Positions 27,146-39,644 of a stretch of 64,000 nucleotides of DNA are shown here, piece after piece. This DNA comes from Atrina japonica (lineage: Eukaryota > Mollusca > Bivalvia > Pterioida > Pinnidae). Each line of letters opens with the position of its first letter. Within the stretch, counting starts at the first letter, position 1. The notes under the pieces were generated by a model that ran no database searches, was not told the DNA's origin, and worked only from the letters and a program-made list of their open reading frames with translations. A program made the position numbers and the translations under genes. The stretch spans positions 252,001 through 316,000 of the forward strand of contig BROG01000248.1 in the NCBI GenBank assembly GCA_030159075.1. Reading direction: 5' to 3'.

Positions 27146-29281
27146 TTAATTTTTTTGTTTTTGTTCTTTTACATTCTTCTCATAATCATGTAATTGTTTC
27201 ATGAAGCCTTCGTTAGGCTGGATGTAGTTCTGGGGTCTTTGTTTACTTGCGAACTCCACTGCGCCTTCAACTGTCATTTTCTGATTTTTAACTAAATAAG
27301 CAACAATGACACTTCCAGCACGTGACATACCCATATTACAATGCACTAGAACACGCCCCTCTTTTAAGCTATTTTCCACAAATTCCACGGCCTTATCTAA
27401 ATGTGGCCGTATTCTAGAATCGTGGAAATCATCCACTATTATGCGAAGGTATGTAAATTCACCGTGAAAGTTGTTGTCGTAAGAGGACAGATTTACAATA
27501 TGTGTGATCCCAAGCTGTTTCAGTCTATCTAAATCATCTGCTGGCATAAATCCACCTGTAATAGGAATAAAATGTGTGAAATGAGGTATCCATTCTTAGG
27601 TATTGGTTTGCATTGCAGTAACTATGACTATCTCTCATTAAATCATGGATCATCGTTGATTCTTCGAGTCATAAATATGGTCATTTTTTGTTCATGATTT
27701 AAGTCGGATGAAACTCCTGAATTGTGATGGTACAATTTAGTTTAAACATATTCTATTTCATAATTTCATGAAAAGGGATTGGGCAAAAGTTATTACAACA
27801 TTACATATGCCCTTTCCCTACAGAGTACAACATATAATGATGGTCAATATGGCGACATCACAAAAATATTATACAATTTGAACGAGAACAACAAGGGACA
27901 TGTGCATGGAAAGGAAAGAAGAATGGGTAGTTGTGAATGGGAAGAGAACAGAAATGTGGAAATTAGAGGAGTGAGTGATAAACCCTGACGCTTAAAATCG
28001 TATCATTTTCTTGATAGATTCATGGACGGCTTGCATAATTGTCTCGTTTTCTTGAAAAGTGACATTATCATCTCCAAAAAGAAGTTTTACAGCTGTGAGA
28101 GGATGAGAAGGTGTCAGGTTTGTTTTTAATTCGTTTCTGTGAATGGTGTAAATAGGACAGTCAAAGAGAAAATGAAACACATCTCTTGTAGCGTAGCCAC
28201 ACAAACACGATGGAGAATTATTAAGTTTACTCTATGAAGATCGTAATTTAGATTACTAACAGAATTTCGAGGTCTGGTTAAAATTACGTTCCACTTTCTG
28301 TCACCTACATAAAAGTGCGACGACTCCTGACTTCAGATGGTACAATGTGTCCATATATATGTTAAAAATGTGGTAAAACATGTAAAAATAATCAAACATG
28401 TATATAAAAATCTAGATCCACATCCACAACAGAATCTATGTGTAGTTGGCAGTTTACGAGGCGAAAACAATCAGTCAAAATTGTAATTGAATAGAATTAC
28501 AGGAAGAGGTATCCATACCTAGGTATTCCATTGGCGGAAACAAGCAAAAAAAAAAAAAAAAAACAAAACACAGAGGGAGAGAGCTAGGTATTGATTGTTA
28601 CGTTAATATTTTCATAATGATAAAAATTCTCACCCCCTTTCAAAAAATATTGGATCCGCCCTGAATTCCGCTGTATTGTTTCATTTATAATTTATATCCA
28701 CATCCATAATATAATCTAAGCCTTAGTCTGAAGCCAACAAAGCGATCTAAAACTTCAGTCAAAATTATAATTCTTTGCTAAGATCTTCTGAACTTTTACT
28801 CCAGTAGAATTTTTAATACTTCTAAATGTGATACTAATGTAAACCCCAAACTTCACCTCTATACAATATATGATCTTAAAAATATTTATATCAGAATTTT
28901 AAATGAAAAATTGATCATATGAAATTTTGACTTAAGCAAGTTTATATTCTTTTAACTTGAAAATCATAAGCTAACATTTAAAATTGAAAATTTAAAACTG
29001 AGTACATAGCTACTTTTGTCTGAAAGAAAATATATTTATTTTTGGTATTTTTAAAAAACTTTTATTGTATAAGGGTAAATTCTAAGGGAGATATTTGATT
29101 TATTGAATACTGTTGAAGTTTATTCTTATTTATTAATAATCAAAATTGTTAACAATTGAACAATATTTCCTTACTGACATACTTTGGTCATGTGATAATA
29201 GTAAGGAAACATTGACTTACTTATAAACAAATTTGGTATAATTTCATCGCAGGCATGATCATCCCAATCCTCATCATACAT
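27146..29281 (-). CDS. Atypical dual-specificity protein phosphatase (two exons)
   Basis: Cysteine-based phosphatase that would remove phosphate from Ser/Thr/Tyr. Exon 1 is 29281-29221 (ATG, MYDEDWDDHACDEIIPNLFI, donor GTAAGT). Exon 2 is 27555-27146 after TTATTCCTATTACAG; an Ser codon is completed across the splice (ATAA|GTGG), giving 156 residues. Seen: PTP loop HCNMGMSRAG (HCxxGxSR, catalytic Cys then Arg), upstream Asp cluster in VDDFHDS as the likely general acid, followed by AYLVKN and RPQNYIQPN. No KIM, CH2 or other extra domain, so it fits the small atypical DUSPs; the C-terminus is Lys/Gln-rich (KNVKEQKQKN). A 1665-bp intron carries transposon debris. The exact subfamily cannot be chosen by eye. 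Confidence 0.9.
27985..28240 (-). pseudogene. LINE (non-LTR retrotransposon) ORF2 C-terminal fragment
   Basis: Minus-strand frame reads CGYATRDVFHFLFDCPIYT followed by HRNEL, LLFGDD and AVHESIKKMIRF. This is the usual end of molluscan LINE ORF2 proteins after the RT domain: a Cys pair, FxCPxY, then a short helix ending in RF. RT itself is absent, as expected of a 5'-truncated copy. It sits in the phosphatase intron, same strand. Confidence 0.7.
28620..28670. repeat. Fragment of a 'GGATCCGCCCCTG' MITE end
   Basis: CCCCCTTTCAAAAAATATTG then GATCCGCCCTG is the reverse of the CAGGGGCGGATCCAG terminus seen at 33270. A third remnant is at 31945-31985 (GATGGATCCATCCCTG). Confidence 0.6.
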
Positions 29282-29316
29282 CTTGAATGTTCCTTATCTA
29301 AAATTCAAACATAATA

Positions 29317-29318
<2 letters not shown>

Positions 29319-29390
<72 letters not shown>

Positions 29391-29596
29391 TAGGCGTCGG
29401 AAGCAAATTGAAAGTGGGGGGGGGGGCTAAACCAACTTAAAACACACACACGCCAGAAGTGGGGGGGGGGGGGGGCTAAACCAACTTAAAACACACACAC
29501 GCCAGAAACGTCTTGGGGGCTAAGCCCCAATTTTCAACACTTATGCCTATCTTTGCAAAAAAAGTGGGGGGGCTAAGTCCCCCCGGCTCGGACGCC

Positions 29597-29680
<84 letters not shown>
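29319..29680. repeat. (TA)n microsatellite split by a MITE
   Basis: Pure TA runs at 29319-29388 and 29601-29680 flank a MITE of family D, so one long TA tract has been interrupted. The order suggests insertion at a TA target, followed or preceded by microsatellite growth. Confidence 0.9.
29389..29600. mobile_element. MITE family D, copy 2, inside a TA microsatellite
   Basis: Begins CATAGGCGTCGGAAGC and ends GGCTCGGACGCCTATG. The interior repeats GGGGCTAAACCAACTTAAAA twice plus CACACACACGCCAGAA, and is almost the same as copy 1 at 26779. Confidence 0.85.
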
Positions 29681-29682
<2 letters not shown>

Positions 29683-29889
29683 TCTCTTGGTACCTTGTAC
29701 ATATGTATGTGTGTGTAGGTGTGCCTGTTTTAAATCTATAACCATTGTAATTAAATTTGTGTACTAAAGAAGTGTTTTAGTTGATTAAATATGTGATTAG
29801 ATAAGAATGTAAGAAGACCATAAGGGGCTGTCGATGAAAGCATTTATTTCAGCCGAGCAATTGTAGAGTAGTGTTAAAAGGCTGTGTTT

Positions 29890-31470
29890 TTTGAAAATTT
29901 ATTTTCTCTTGTTTTACTACTTAGATTGTTATACAATAACAAAAAATAGATATACACAGGTATAAAAATTCTTAAATGCCTATATATTTTATGAATATTG
30001 CTTGAGAATTCCAATTTTCAATTGCAATTGATCAACTCAAACTTACTATTTGTATATGCATACTACACTGGACCTGACCTTATTTTCACAAAATATATAA
30101 GCATATAAGATTTATATGCCTATATTTACATACCGACTGCAATTCCCTTCATTGCAAGTATATAGAGTGGAATGTTTCATATTCTAATAAACGCAGTCAC
30201 GTGCCCCGAGTATTAACCACTTTACTTTTCAGCGTAAGAATATATGAATGAATCAATAAAGAATAGAATTCTTATATATTTAATCTTAAAAGCCATACAT
30301 AAGGCCTATCACAAAACAAATAAAAAACACAGAAATAAATCGGAAACACGAGACTACATCTGTAGCACATTGTACAGCCTACAGGCCCATATCGCGATAT
30401 ATCTAGGTCATGTTATGACCAGAACCACAGACCACCGTCTGGCTTCACAGTTACAACAGAAAAGAGAAAGTAAGGCCTAGTGAAACTTTGTCAAGCATCT
30501 CTTGATAAACAAGTCGATTTGTTTGCCTTCAATGGATATTCATATAAGAAACAATTCGTCACCCGCATCGTGTGAAATTAGGTCGTGTGAACGGGCTTAC
30601 TTATGTAGGTTACGTACCAATCAGTCATCGTGGTTCCCAGCTGCTTGGTAAAAATGTCAAATAAAATGGCTTCTTTCAGTTGTCATAAATTAATATTAGC
30701 TGACTCACTTCTTGTAAGTCACACTAAATCTTTCTATAGTATATCCCATTTATAATATCAGAATTCAAACGCATTCTCTCCTGGCCATCTTGAAGATTTT
30801 ATAGTGCATTGGAAACAGGGAGATGAATTCATATAAGCAGACTTGCTTTTTTTCAAATCCCTAATTGTATTGCATAACTTGTTTATATGTAACAATTTCA
30901 ATCTCGGATAAAATACTGTTTAAACAGAATTCAAACGCAAATTCGTTGTAAATACATTATTCAGCATACTCATGGGCGCAGCCATTTGCAATTTCAATTC
31001 TCTTCTGACACATTTAACCTTCCGGTTACCAAGCAGACGAATATTCTAAAATAACTTAAAAACAATCTGAAACTTATTCAAAATTTTCCATATCAATATT
31101 TTCTTTCAAAATGATATAAAAAGAAGAAAATAAACCTTAATTCCATTTAGTTTTCCGGACAGAAAAGGGGAACTATACGTCATACGTAAACACCCCCCCC
31201 CCCCGCAAATTCAGTATACCGGAATGAATTTATTATCCAGTAGACAACATTTTCACTGAAAAATGGTAATATATATATAATAAAATTCTAATATAATGGC
31301 AATGCATTATGGAAAAAATTCAATGTGCAGCTATGCATTGCCATTATATTCGAATGAAGTCAAAAAAATGAAAAACAATCCTTAAATGTAGCATCTATAG
31401 TTATTTGTTATTGTACATCTATTACAAGTAGTAAAAATAGAAAAAAAATCCAAATAATGCCCCCTTAAAA
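29890..31470. mobile_element. MITE family B, copy 3 (reverse), split by about 1.27 kb
   Basis: 29890-30127 reads as the reverse of family B (TTTTACTACTTAGATTG, TTGCAATTGATCAACTC, CTGGACCTGACC, ending near TGCCTATATTTACATA). The missing end resumes at 31395 (TATTTGTTATTGTACATC, TACAAGTAGTAAAAATAG, ATGCCCCCTTAAAA). The inserted 30128-31394 has no recognised gene. Confidence 0.55.
31286..31354. repeat. Near-perfect 22-bp inverted repeat (hairpin)
   Basis: Arms 31286-31307 and 31333-31354 pair at 21 of 22 positions (core ATAATGGCAATGCAT against ATGCATTGCCATTAT) around a 25-nt loop. It lies in the insertion splitting MITE B copy 3. It could be the tip of a small foldback element or a small-RNA hairpin; no further evidence. 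Confidence 0.7.
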
Positions 31471-33116
31471 TACAATAAAAAAACTATGTAGGTCAGGACA
31501 CAAATCATTTAAAGTGATGTTATGCATGCTTATTTATACAAATAGTTTGAAATATATCTGGAGACATGACAATAAAAGGAGTAACGCGGATAATGCCATA
31601 GATCTAGTTCTTGGAATATTATTCTCTGGTATCAGACATCCTAGGGATTCTGTCAGACCAAGTAATGGAATGAACTGTTGCCTTGTGTTAGACTGGCTGA
31701 AAAGATCGGTAAGGAAATTTATATTTGCGTTGTCTATGAATGATTAAATGAAAAAAATGTAAACAAAATTTGCATTGGATTAAAATGTATACGATTTCCC
31801 TTATCTTAGTATCAGCCAAATATCTGGAAATTTATTCATCTATGACTATGATATCCAATTTTTTACCCAGTGACACGTACCATTTTCACACGGCGTCTTG
31901 CTCCCCCCCCCCCCCAAAAAAAAACAAAACAAAAACAAACAACAACTTTACGCCCCCTCTTTGAAAATTGATGGATCCATCCCTGATTATGTCCACTCTC
32001 TTCAAACACAAATGATTCGATAAAAGACCTATATCTAGACTATATATGGAAATGAAAATAAAAATAATGATTCAATGTTAGGTCCTACATATCCTATTTC
32101 TGCTATAGAATAGTTTACCATTTTATGAATCGAACCACTCGGGTAAAACTAAACAGGTACCCGGTTGTATTTCCGCTTTGCTCTAAAACGAAGTGTAATA
32201 GTCATTCGGGGACCAGCTTAGGGCAAAACAAGATTTATAAACTTGGCCACAACGTTTGAATGTCGTATAGTCTTTAGATCTGTAAATAAATGATCTACGT
32301 ATGGACATGCGCATCATAGTCTACACATACACTCGCAACTTGTGGCATATTATGGTTTATATGCATCGCCGAAACAGATCTGACATAAAACATTGAAAGT
32401 GATAAATTTGGTTTACAAACATAACGTAAATCGGTATCTAAGGACGCTAACTATAAATAACTGTTATTGTTCGTTTAAAAATCATTACAAGATCTAGATC
32501 TATATTGTCATAACACTAAACTTCAAGATCTAAATATCATTACACTAAATGAATTGTAAATATAGTTACCTTACAGAATCACAACGAAAGCCTAAACACC
32601 TTTGACACAAGCCTACATAAATGGAATATCATTAGGGGCAACCATGTATTTTAAAAGCTAAATCGAATCCGGATTTCATATATATATACATAAACAAAGT
32701 CCGGAAACGCAAATGCTTGCAAAACGGAATGTATAAAAATTATGATGTATTGCCGGTTAGCACCACTCTTTATCTGCCCCAAACGGACCACAACGATATT
32801 AAAATAATCCTGTTCTAAAGGGTGTCAATTGTATCCAATAGCTTGATATGTTTTGATAAATGCATGCATGTACTTAAAAAAATATTATATACACAAGTAA
32901 AAAAATCAAATAAATAGTGGTAAATAAATAAAAAATAAATTGATATAGGGGTATGTGTAGTTAGATGAGTGTAATAAGTTGATCTTTGATAAAACAGCTA
33001 GTGGAGGAATATGCAAGTTGGCATCTTTTTTTCAAACTTCATCCACTAGGGAATTGACTTCCCTTTTTCTTTGTTGTTAATGTTGTGCAGGCTTTCTGCT
33101 ACCTAAATTCACAGGG
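31471..33116. other. Non-coding interval, no gene seen
   Basis: AT-rich sequence with poly-C and poly-A runs (about 31902-31927). The word TGGTTGCCCCTAATGATATT (reverse strand, about 32620-32650) recurs at about 40482. No ORF with motifs or splice context. Confidence 0.4.
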
Positions 33117-33530
33117 GTCGTCCCGATAGTCCGACACTCAATAGCCCGACAACTCAATAGTCCGACACTCAATAGTCCGACACTCGATCATTTTCCACTA
33201 CCTTGAAAAACAAGTGTGGACACACTGAAATGTCTTGCCTGTATAACGTTAAATTTAAATGATCAATGTCAGGGGCGGATCCAGCCATTTAAAAAAAAGG
33301 GGGGTGTCTGTGTTCCCAACCCAAGGTACATGTCCCGATACAAATGCATTGATCGGCCAAAAAAAGGGGGTCCAACCCACGACACCCCCCCCCCCCCCCC
33401 CACCACACACACACACATGAGGTCGAGGTGAGATATACCCTTTCAGACAAACGTGTATATATAAAAAAGGAGATTTGGTGTACTTGCCAATGAGTGTCGG
33501 ACCAATGAGTGTCGGACTATCGACGTTATC
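33117..33530. mobile_element. MITE family E (GTCCGACACT) with a nested element
   Basis: The left side has three to four direct copies of AATAGTCCGACACTC (33124-33190). The right side has inverted copies (GAGTGTCGGACCAATGAGTG, TCGGACTATCGACG). Inside, at about 33270, a second element begins with CAGGGGCGGATCCAG and a poly-A/poly-G block; its far end near 33400-33430 is blurred by poly-C. Confidence 0.75.
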
Positions 33531-33939
33531 CCAATTCACATAGGACATAAAGTCTTTAGATGAGACAAGCCAAAAAGGAGAGACTCACACCTAGACATCT
33601 GGGTCAAAGATCACCAACAGTCTTAGACTTAAGTATACCAAATATTTGAAGTCAATAATTAGTGCTCTCTTCCAGTCAAAGTCCCCCAGACATGATCATA
33701 GTAAGCGGAATATAACAACTGAATTATTTGGGTTACCAAAAGTTTTAATTTTCAATCCAATGCTTTTTTTTTTTAAATCAAGAGCAACTTTCTGGATAGA
33801 TGCTAGTAAAATGTTTAATAAAATTGAAATAAATTCAGGGAGCTTCAATATATATTTCAAATTTTGATTAAAGTCTAAGACTGCTTGATGATCCTTGAAC
33901 TATGAAGACCTCATTTCTCTTTTAGATTTTGCTCTACTG

Positions 33940-36937
33940 TCAGCTAGTCCACTTGTCCTCAGCTACTGCCATAAAAACACTTTTTCTTCGAAAGATATGT
34001 AGTGTTATTTTCAAAGGAGTAATATTTCCCTTTGTATCAGTTACATAAATTATACCTGCAAAATTAAGAGTCCAACCATGAACAAATGAGTAGAGTATAT
34101 TTAGCGCCATGTAAATTGATACCAGAACTGGTATGTGGTTCAGAACTATACATGTAACCATACAAGTGTTTTTTTTCCCTTGCAAATAAGGTAGAACTAG
34201 TAGATCTCTGTTTTCCAACTGTATATCTGCTTGTCACTTTCCAGACTGAAAGCTAATTCACTGATTTATTGCATAATTGCATATCAATGTGACCTGTGTA
34301 CATGTAATTCTTTTTAATGTTTATAAGAATAACTCAAATAGTATTGTTTTGATCATCAGATTTTATTATAGGTAATATATCATACATATAAGCTTCTATA
34401 TAGTATGTGCATGGTCTCACTGTCCAATGATAACCCTGTAATATAATAAAACAGTTATAAATACATGAAAATGATTTTTATGAATGACCAATATTCAACA
34501 TTAAAAACACAAGTTCTGCATGTTACTGTAAGTAATAATAAATTGGCAGAATTAAACATTGTGATGATTGATGTCTATAATAGTCCAAAGGAATAAACAC
34601 GCACATAGTTCTTTTTAATGTTACATAACATAATTTAACTGGAATATTAGATACCATATTTGACTAATTAAGCACCTGTGTCCCTATAAGTGCCCCTCCC
34701 CCCTTTTTACATACAATCAAGAATCTTTTTTAACTGGTTGACAAGGAGATATGGACCTGAAAAACTATAAGAAACAGCTTATCAGTAGCCCCAAGCAACA
34801 ATTTTTTTTATCTTTTTTACTGTCAAGCTGTCGTATTTCAACTTTCAAGAAAAACAATGATTGAAAATATCAGCATAAAAATAAGAAATACATGTGAGGC
34901 AAATATGTTATGTCCCCAACTGGGAGTTTTCGGCAAACAATTGGGGGGGAGAGAAAGATATGATTTGCGATTGGAAATATCACTATCAGCTATAAAATTG
35001 AAGGGAAAGAAAAAGCCCTGATACCTCCAGATTCTATGTTGTCAGTGTTGTTTATGATGTTGAAAATGTTTACATCTCTTTACAATTTCATAAACATACA
35101 AGATTGCATAAGCCACATCTTCACTTGTCGAAAATGACACATTTACGAGGTCATTGGCATGTGACCCCTTGTCGACTGCATCAAATTCTTTGTTACAATA
35201 CTTGCATATCATAAGTATGATCACTTACACAAATAGACTCTAATGACACTATTAAACTTCACCTATGATCCAGAGATTAATATTATCAACATGCGGGTCC
35301 TGTAAAAGGACCCATTCCGAATAAAAAATCTATTTTCCCCCAATTTTTTGCAAAAATTTCCCAATTAAATTCACCACGTCCTTCACATTCAGTATTAAAT
35401 GATGAAAAACAAGACTTAAGTACATGTATGAACTGCACTTTGAAGTTTTCAGATGAAATCCATGTTGTCAGTTAAATAAGAAAGGCTAAATGAATAACAA
35501 GTTTTGTGTTTTCAGGGATTTTCCAGTTTTGGGAATAGGGCCTGGGCCTTTTGAATTGGGAATTTAAGCCACATTTTACCGAAATTGGAAAATCTAAAAA
35601 TACATAAAACTATGTGAAAATGCAAGATTTTGATTTGAATTGGGAAATTTCAACTGCAAATTGGGAACAAATACATTGTTTTTGCATTGGGAATGGGGCC
35701 TTATTTTGGCCCCGTATCATAGGGTGAAAAATCCCTTTGATATCGCAGCTGTTTTTGTTCATTATGGTTTTTTTAATTGGCTATAGATCCTAAATTATAC
35801 ATACTAAGTAATAAATGATATAAATATTATTATCCAATAGATATATATACAAATTAGTAATAAAATCAGTTCAAATACTTTTATTTGATCTAAAGCAAAA
35901 CAATATAAATAGTGATTCATATGTGATAAATTAAAAAAAATGTTGGACTGACAATTTTTTGTTTCTTTAAGTGTTTTAAATTTATAGTAATATCTAAAAA
36001 TATGTACAGAATCACACCAAAACACAGGATGATGGACTGGGAGTGAAAGCAATAATTCACTTGAGCCTTTGGCTAAGGTGAGCTAAAAGTCATAAATAAA
36101 TTTTAAAAATAATTGAAACATCTCACTTACTAGTATTTTGATAGGAAAATAATTGTTGTCAACTATTGGCAATCCACCAGATCCAGACTGAAATTTGGGA
36201 TGATGAACAGCAAAACCTTAAAAGATAGATTGATTTTATGATGATGTTGAAATTAGAAAAAAAAAAACATACAATAGTAATGTATATACATGTAGGTCTA
36301 CCAAGATAAAGTGACAGATTGTAGTTCAAACTCCAATTAAAAGCCATAGTACAAATATCTCACTGCCATTTCCCCCAAAACAGGGGCGAGGTAAAACATT
36401 TTATCTTAATGCTTCGATTTCCAGCAATACTGCATGTTGTAATTCTGATATTTTTGTGTCAAAACCATGCCTGTCATCACAGTCCTCTTATGATTTGATT
36501 TAGACATGTGTTTGTTACAATGTGCCCTATATTGGATTTGTTTAATTTGCTTGTTTGTTTTACACCACACTCAACAATTATACAGTTGGTGGCCCCAAGA
36601 TCTTAATGGTAGAGGACAGAATGGAAGAGGCCACATGCGTTCCACAAGTAAATTTAGTACCTGACAAGCTTTAATTTATTCAGTATGACATTAAATCAGC
36701 TTAGCTTCCAGGAACACCTAATCTAGTTAAAAACTGATCAACAATCGTTATTTGATATGCCATGTACAGGATCCAACGCAATCTGCTATGGGGTCATATG
36801 CAGTTGACCTCTTAGATTTGTCATTTTTGACCAATGAAAAAGTGACTTACAGAATCTTGTAAGTAATCAAATGGCAAAGAGATATAAACATTGTTCATTA
36901 TAAACACTGACCACATAAAATCTCTATTTACAGAATT
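33940..36937 (-). CDS. Probable 3' exons of an unidentified host gene
   Basis: Minus-strand frames with splice borders. Terminal exon 34055-33940: after TTAATTTTGCAG, a Gly codon is completed and the frame runs IIYVTDTKGNITPLKITLHI ... VAEDKWTS stop. Upstream 35077-35025: DVNIFNIINNTDNIESG ending GGAG|GTATCA, phase compatible with the terminal exon. Then 36216-36131: FAVHHPKFQSGSGGLPIVDN followed by NYFPIKIL, donor GTAAGT. Then about 36937-36851: FIMNNVYISLPFDYLQDS, donor GTAAGT. The 36131-to-35077 junction does not agree in phase, so an exon is missing or misplaced. The protein-like strings suggest beta-rich extracytoplasmic sequence; family not recognised. Confidence 0.45.
34652..34725. repeat. 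MITE family G, one-ended fragment
   Basis: ATACCATATTTGAC, TAAGCACC, GTGTCCCTATAAGTGCCCCT and CCCCCCTTTTTACA match the left part of the complete copy at 40722-41018. Confidence 0.55.
35513..35738. mobile_element. MITE family F, copy 1
   Basis: Starts CAGGGATTTTCCAGTTTTGG, ends GGTGAAAAATCCCTTT (inverted). Interior has GGGCCTGGGCCTTTTGAATT and GGGGCCTTATTTTGGCCCCG, which also pair. Second copy at 39313-39634; a partial relative at 35295-35380. Confidence 0.65.
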
Positions 36938-37407
36938 CTTTTCATAACATTAGATAGGTTCAAATCACCAAAATTATTACAATTAAATTTTGTGAACTGA
37001 CCATTTCCTTTTTATAAAATAGATTACTGTACATCTCCTTTCTATTCAATTTTGCAAGTCCCATTTTCATTGGTCGAACATTACAGAGCTACGCGGCATA
37101 TGAGAAAACTGGAATTGTGAGAGGTCGAGTTTTAATTAGAATGAGCCACACTCAAACCCATAAAATGAATAGACATGTATGTAATATGGTATTTAATTTG
37201 ATATTCAGATATAGACTGAGTAAAAGAGATTTCATTTGTCATTGTACATAATATTTCATTCATCATCATATTCATCTGCATCAGCATTATTAATTATTAT
37301 TCATGACACAATATTTGTTCATTCATGCCAATCTTCATTTACTAGAACTGGATTAAATTATTGCATACTATAAGTATAAATGTTTCAATAGCTTAAATAA
37401 TTTGTCC

Positions 37408-38563
37408 AGGGCCCGAAATCACCAAATTTACTCAAAACTCAAGCTCAGCTTTTATTTCATTATTTTGACTATACATGTATAATCGGTGTAAAACTTTTTG
37501 TTTGAGTAATTAGGAAACTAGGGCTGTGTATTGATTGAAATTTTTTGATACAATATGTATTGAATATTTGTTTTTTCAATACACAATACATATTGATGTA
37601 TTGGTCAAGTCTAAAAAGAAATTTAAGTTCAATTTAAATTTTATCAAGTTTAATATACATCTTCTGTGTTAAAATTCTACATATTTGTGTTTTCTGAAAT
37701 CATTACCAAACATGGCCTGACTTTCTGATCTGATTTTAAGCAATTTTTTATTGTGGTAAAATAATAAGCAGAAGTCCTCCCATATACTTTCTTCATAGCA
37801 AGATCTTGTGAAATTTTCACTGCAGTTTAGCAATCATTTTACCCATCTATTTCTTATCGCTGAAGTCTGATATTTGTTGATATGCTAACTTGATCTTTTA
37901 GATTTATAAATCCATCGTCACTAAGTTATGACATGACATAATTCCATTTCTATGAGACATTTATTCTAGCTACCCATCATTTTTATTTTTGTATTCATGT
38001 CATCTGTCTCCATTTTGAACATAAAAAATGTAAGAAGTTCAGTGATTGGTTGATCAAAATGAAACAATGAATATGCATTTATGATCATCCAATTAGTTTT
38101 AAATTGGGGTAGAAATTAGCCTAAACTCAGAGGCGACATGGCCACAGGATGTATACATGGGCTCTATTTTGGTCCATTTCACACAGATGCTGAACAAATT
38201 CAATGCAATTTATAAACATGTTAAAGGCCTATAATAAGACTGTCCTGTGTACCTATACAGACAATTTTGTGTATCAATATATTGAAAGGACTAGTGATAC
38301 GCATATGATATGCATCACACTTATGATTTTACTGTAAAAAATTAATAAATATGTACTCAAAATTTTAGTACGTACTCAAACAATTTATTAATATTTTTAA
38401 AGTTTCTTTTAAATGAGCAATATCTTTTATCATTATTTACAATTATATGCAGTCAATATATAAACATGTCCAGTTACAGAATAAAGTTCATGTGTGTTTT
38501 AACTTAAAATCAGGAAAAGTTAGTTGAGCTTGAGTACTAAGTAAATTTGGTGACTTTGGGCCC
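37408..38563. mobile_element. MITE family C, copy interrupted by about 780 bp
   Basis: Ends GGGCCCGAAATCACCAAATT and AAATTTGGTGACTTTGGGCC are inverted. The outer 110 bp and 250 bp align with the intact copy at 22676. Between about 37521 and 38300 lies foreign sequence beginning GGGCTGTGTATTGATTG, with ACTAG at both edges as a possible 5-bp target duplication. Confidence 0.7.
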
Positions 38564-38864
38564 AGTAATTAGAATATATACAAATCTTACCTCCCATTAT
38601 GATCATCTGTTTGAATGAATAAGCAAAAATTCTTCAAATAGAGTATAGATCAGATGTAAAATTTCATCCACTGTCAAGGCAATTCCTGTGTGCACTTAAT
38701 GATATTGATGAAGTTGTCCATGGTTCAATTCTTCAAGGGTATGCATGCAAAGTTTACTTTCATCTTCAACAGCAGAATACTAAAATTAAATTGAGGAGAA
38801 TGAAAGAAATTGTTACCTATTTATGTGTACATACTATTATACATAAGATTTGCTGTTTGTTTAT

Positions 38865-38945
38865 TGTTGTTTAATGTCCCACTCAAGAATCTTTCACTTA
38901 AATGGAGACACCACCAAATGTCGGTGAAGGGCTTCACATTTAAAT
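38865..38945 (-). mobile_element. SINE 3' fragment
   Basis: Reverse of the SINE body at 46085-46230: TTTAATGTCCCACTCAAGAA, TGGAGACACCACCAAATG and CGGTGAAGGGCTTCACATTT. No tRNA head; truncated copy. Confidence 0.7.
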
Positions 38946-39312
38946 ATTGAAAAAATTCCCAATAGGAAAGGTATGGACATTGGTACAGACTATTTCTGAA
39001 GCCATTTTGAATTAAATGTTGTCACCATTGGAATATGCTGTTGAGTTTGATTTCCCACCAATGATGAACAGATAACAAACATTTGGAAAGCCTCAGTTTT
39101 ATCATTTGAACATACTGTTATAAATCTAGCATAAATACAGGTATTTAAATTTTGGCGAGATATTAATAGTTTGTTTAAAAAATTAAAGGTGGCAAGTACT
39201 ATACAACTATGTCAAGGCTACCAGTAATTTGAAAAATTAATAGTCCCCTGCCTAGTTCATATTAAATATATCATTGGAGAAATATACTGTTGACTGAAAA
39301 AAAATTCAGGGA

Positions 39313-39634
39313 CTAATAGTAATAGACCCATAATGGGAAATAGGGTCCTGTACCCTTTCAATTGGGAATATTATGTCACAATGGGCTAAATTAATTATGG
39401 TGATTTTACTAATAATATTAAAATAAAGATACAAAACTTGTGCTTAATTTACCTTTTTTTTTATTAAACTACCATTATGGATTTAATCAGAAGAAATGAA
39501 GCTATTACGCAGCTTTTTATCTTTGTCTATATGAACATATTGGGAAATTTTTGCTCAAAATTGGGAAAAATATAGCTGAATTTGCATTGTGAGTGGGTCC
39601 TTTTACCGGGCCCACATGTTAATTATATTAATCC
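39313..39634. mobile_element. MITE family F, copy 2
   Basis: CAGGGACTAATAGTAAT at one end, ATTATATTAATCCCTGCAT at the other, with GGGTCCTGTACCCTTTCAAT and GGGTCCTTTTACCGGGCCCA inside, parallel to copy 1. More diverged and longer than copy 1. It ends about 10 bp from the 39645 exon border. Confidence 0.55.
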
Positions 39635-39644
39635 CTGCATTTAC

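Noticed and set aside
27779..27988. 69-codon plus-strand ORF in the phosphatase intron
   Set aside because: Adjoins the LINE fragment, with no motif or splice support.
29513..29767. ORF with a long Tyr-Ile repeat
   Set aside because: Translation of the TA microsatellite and MITE ends.
33255..33548. 97-codon minus-strand ORF with poly-Gly
   Set aside because: Translation of the poly-C tract and nested MITE ends.
35042..35224. Minus-strand ORF beginning with CKYCNKEF
   Set aside because: Protein-like in part, but overlaps in another frame the better-supported exon 35025-35077 and has no clear acceptor.
38581..38774. Exon-like minus-strand stretch (ALTVDEILHLIYTLFEEF)
   Set aside because: Splice borders exist at both ends, but no single frame stays open across, and phases do not fit the neighbouring exons.
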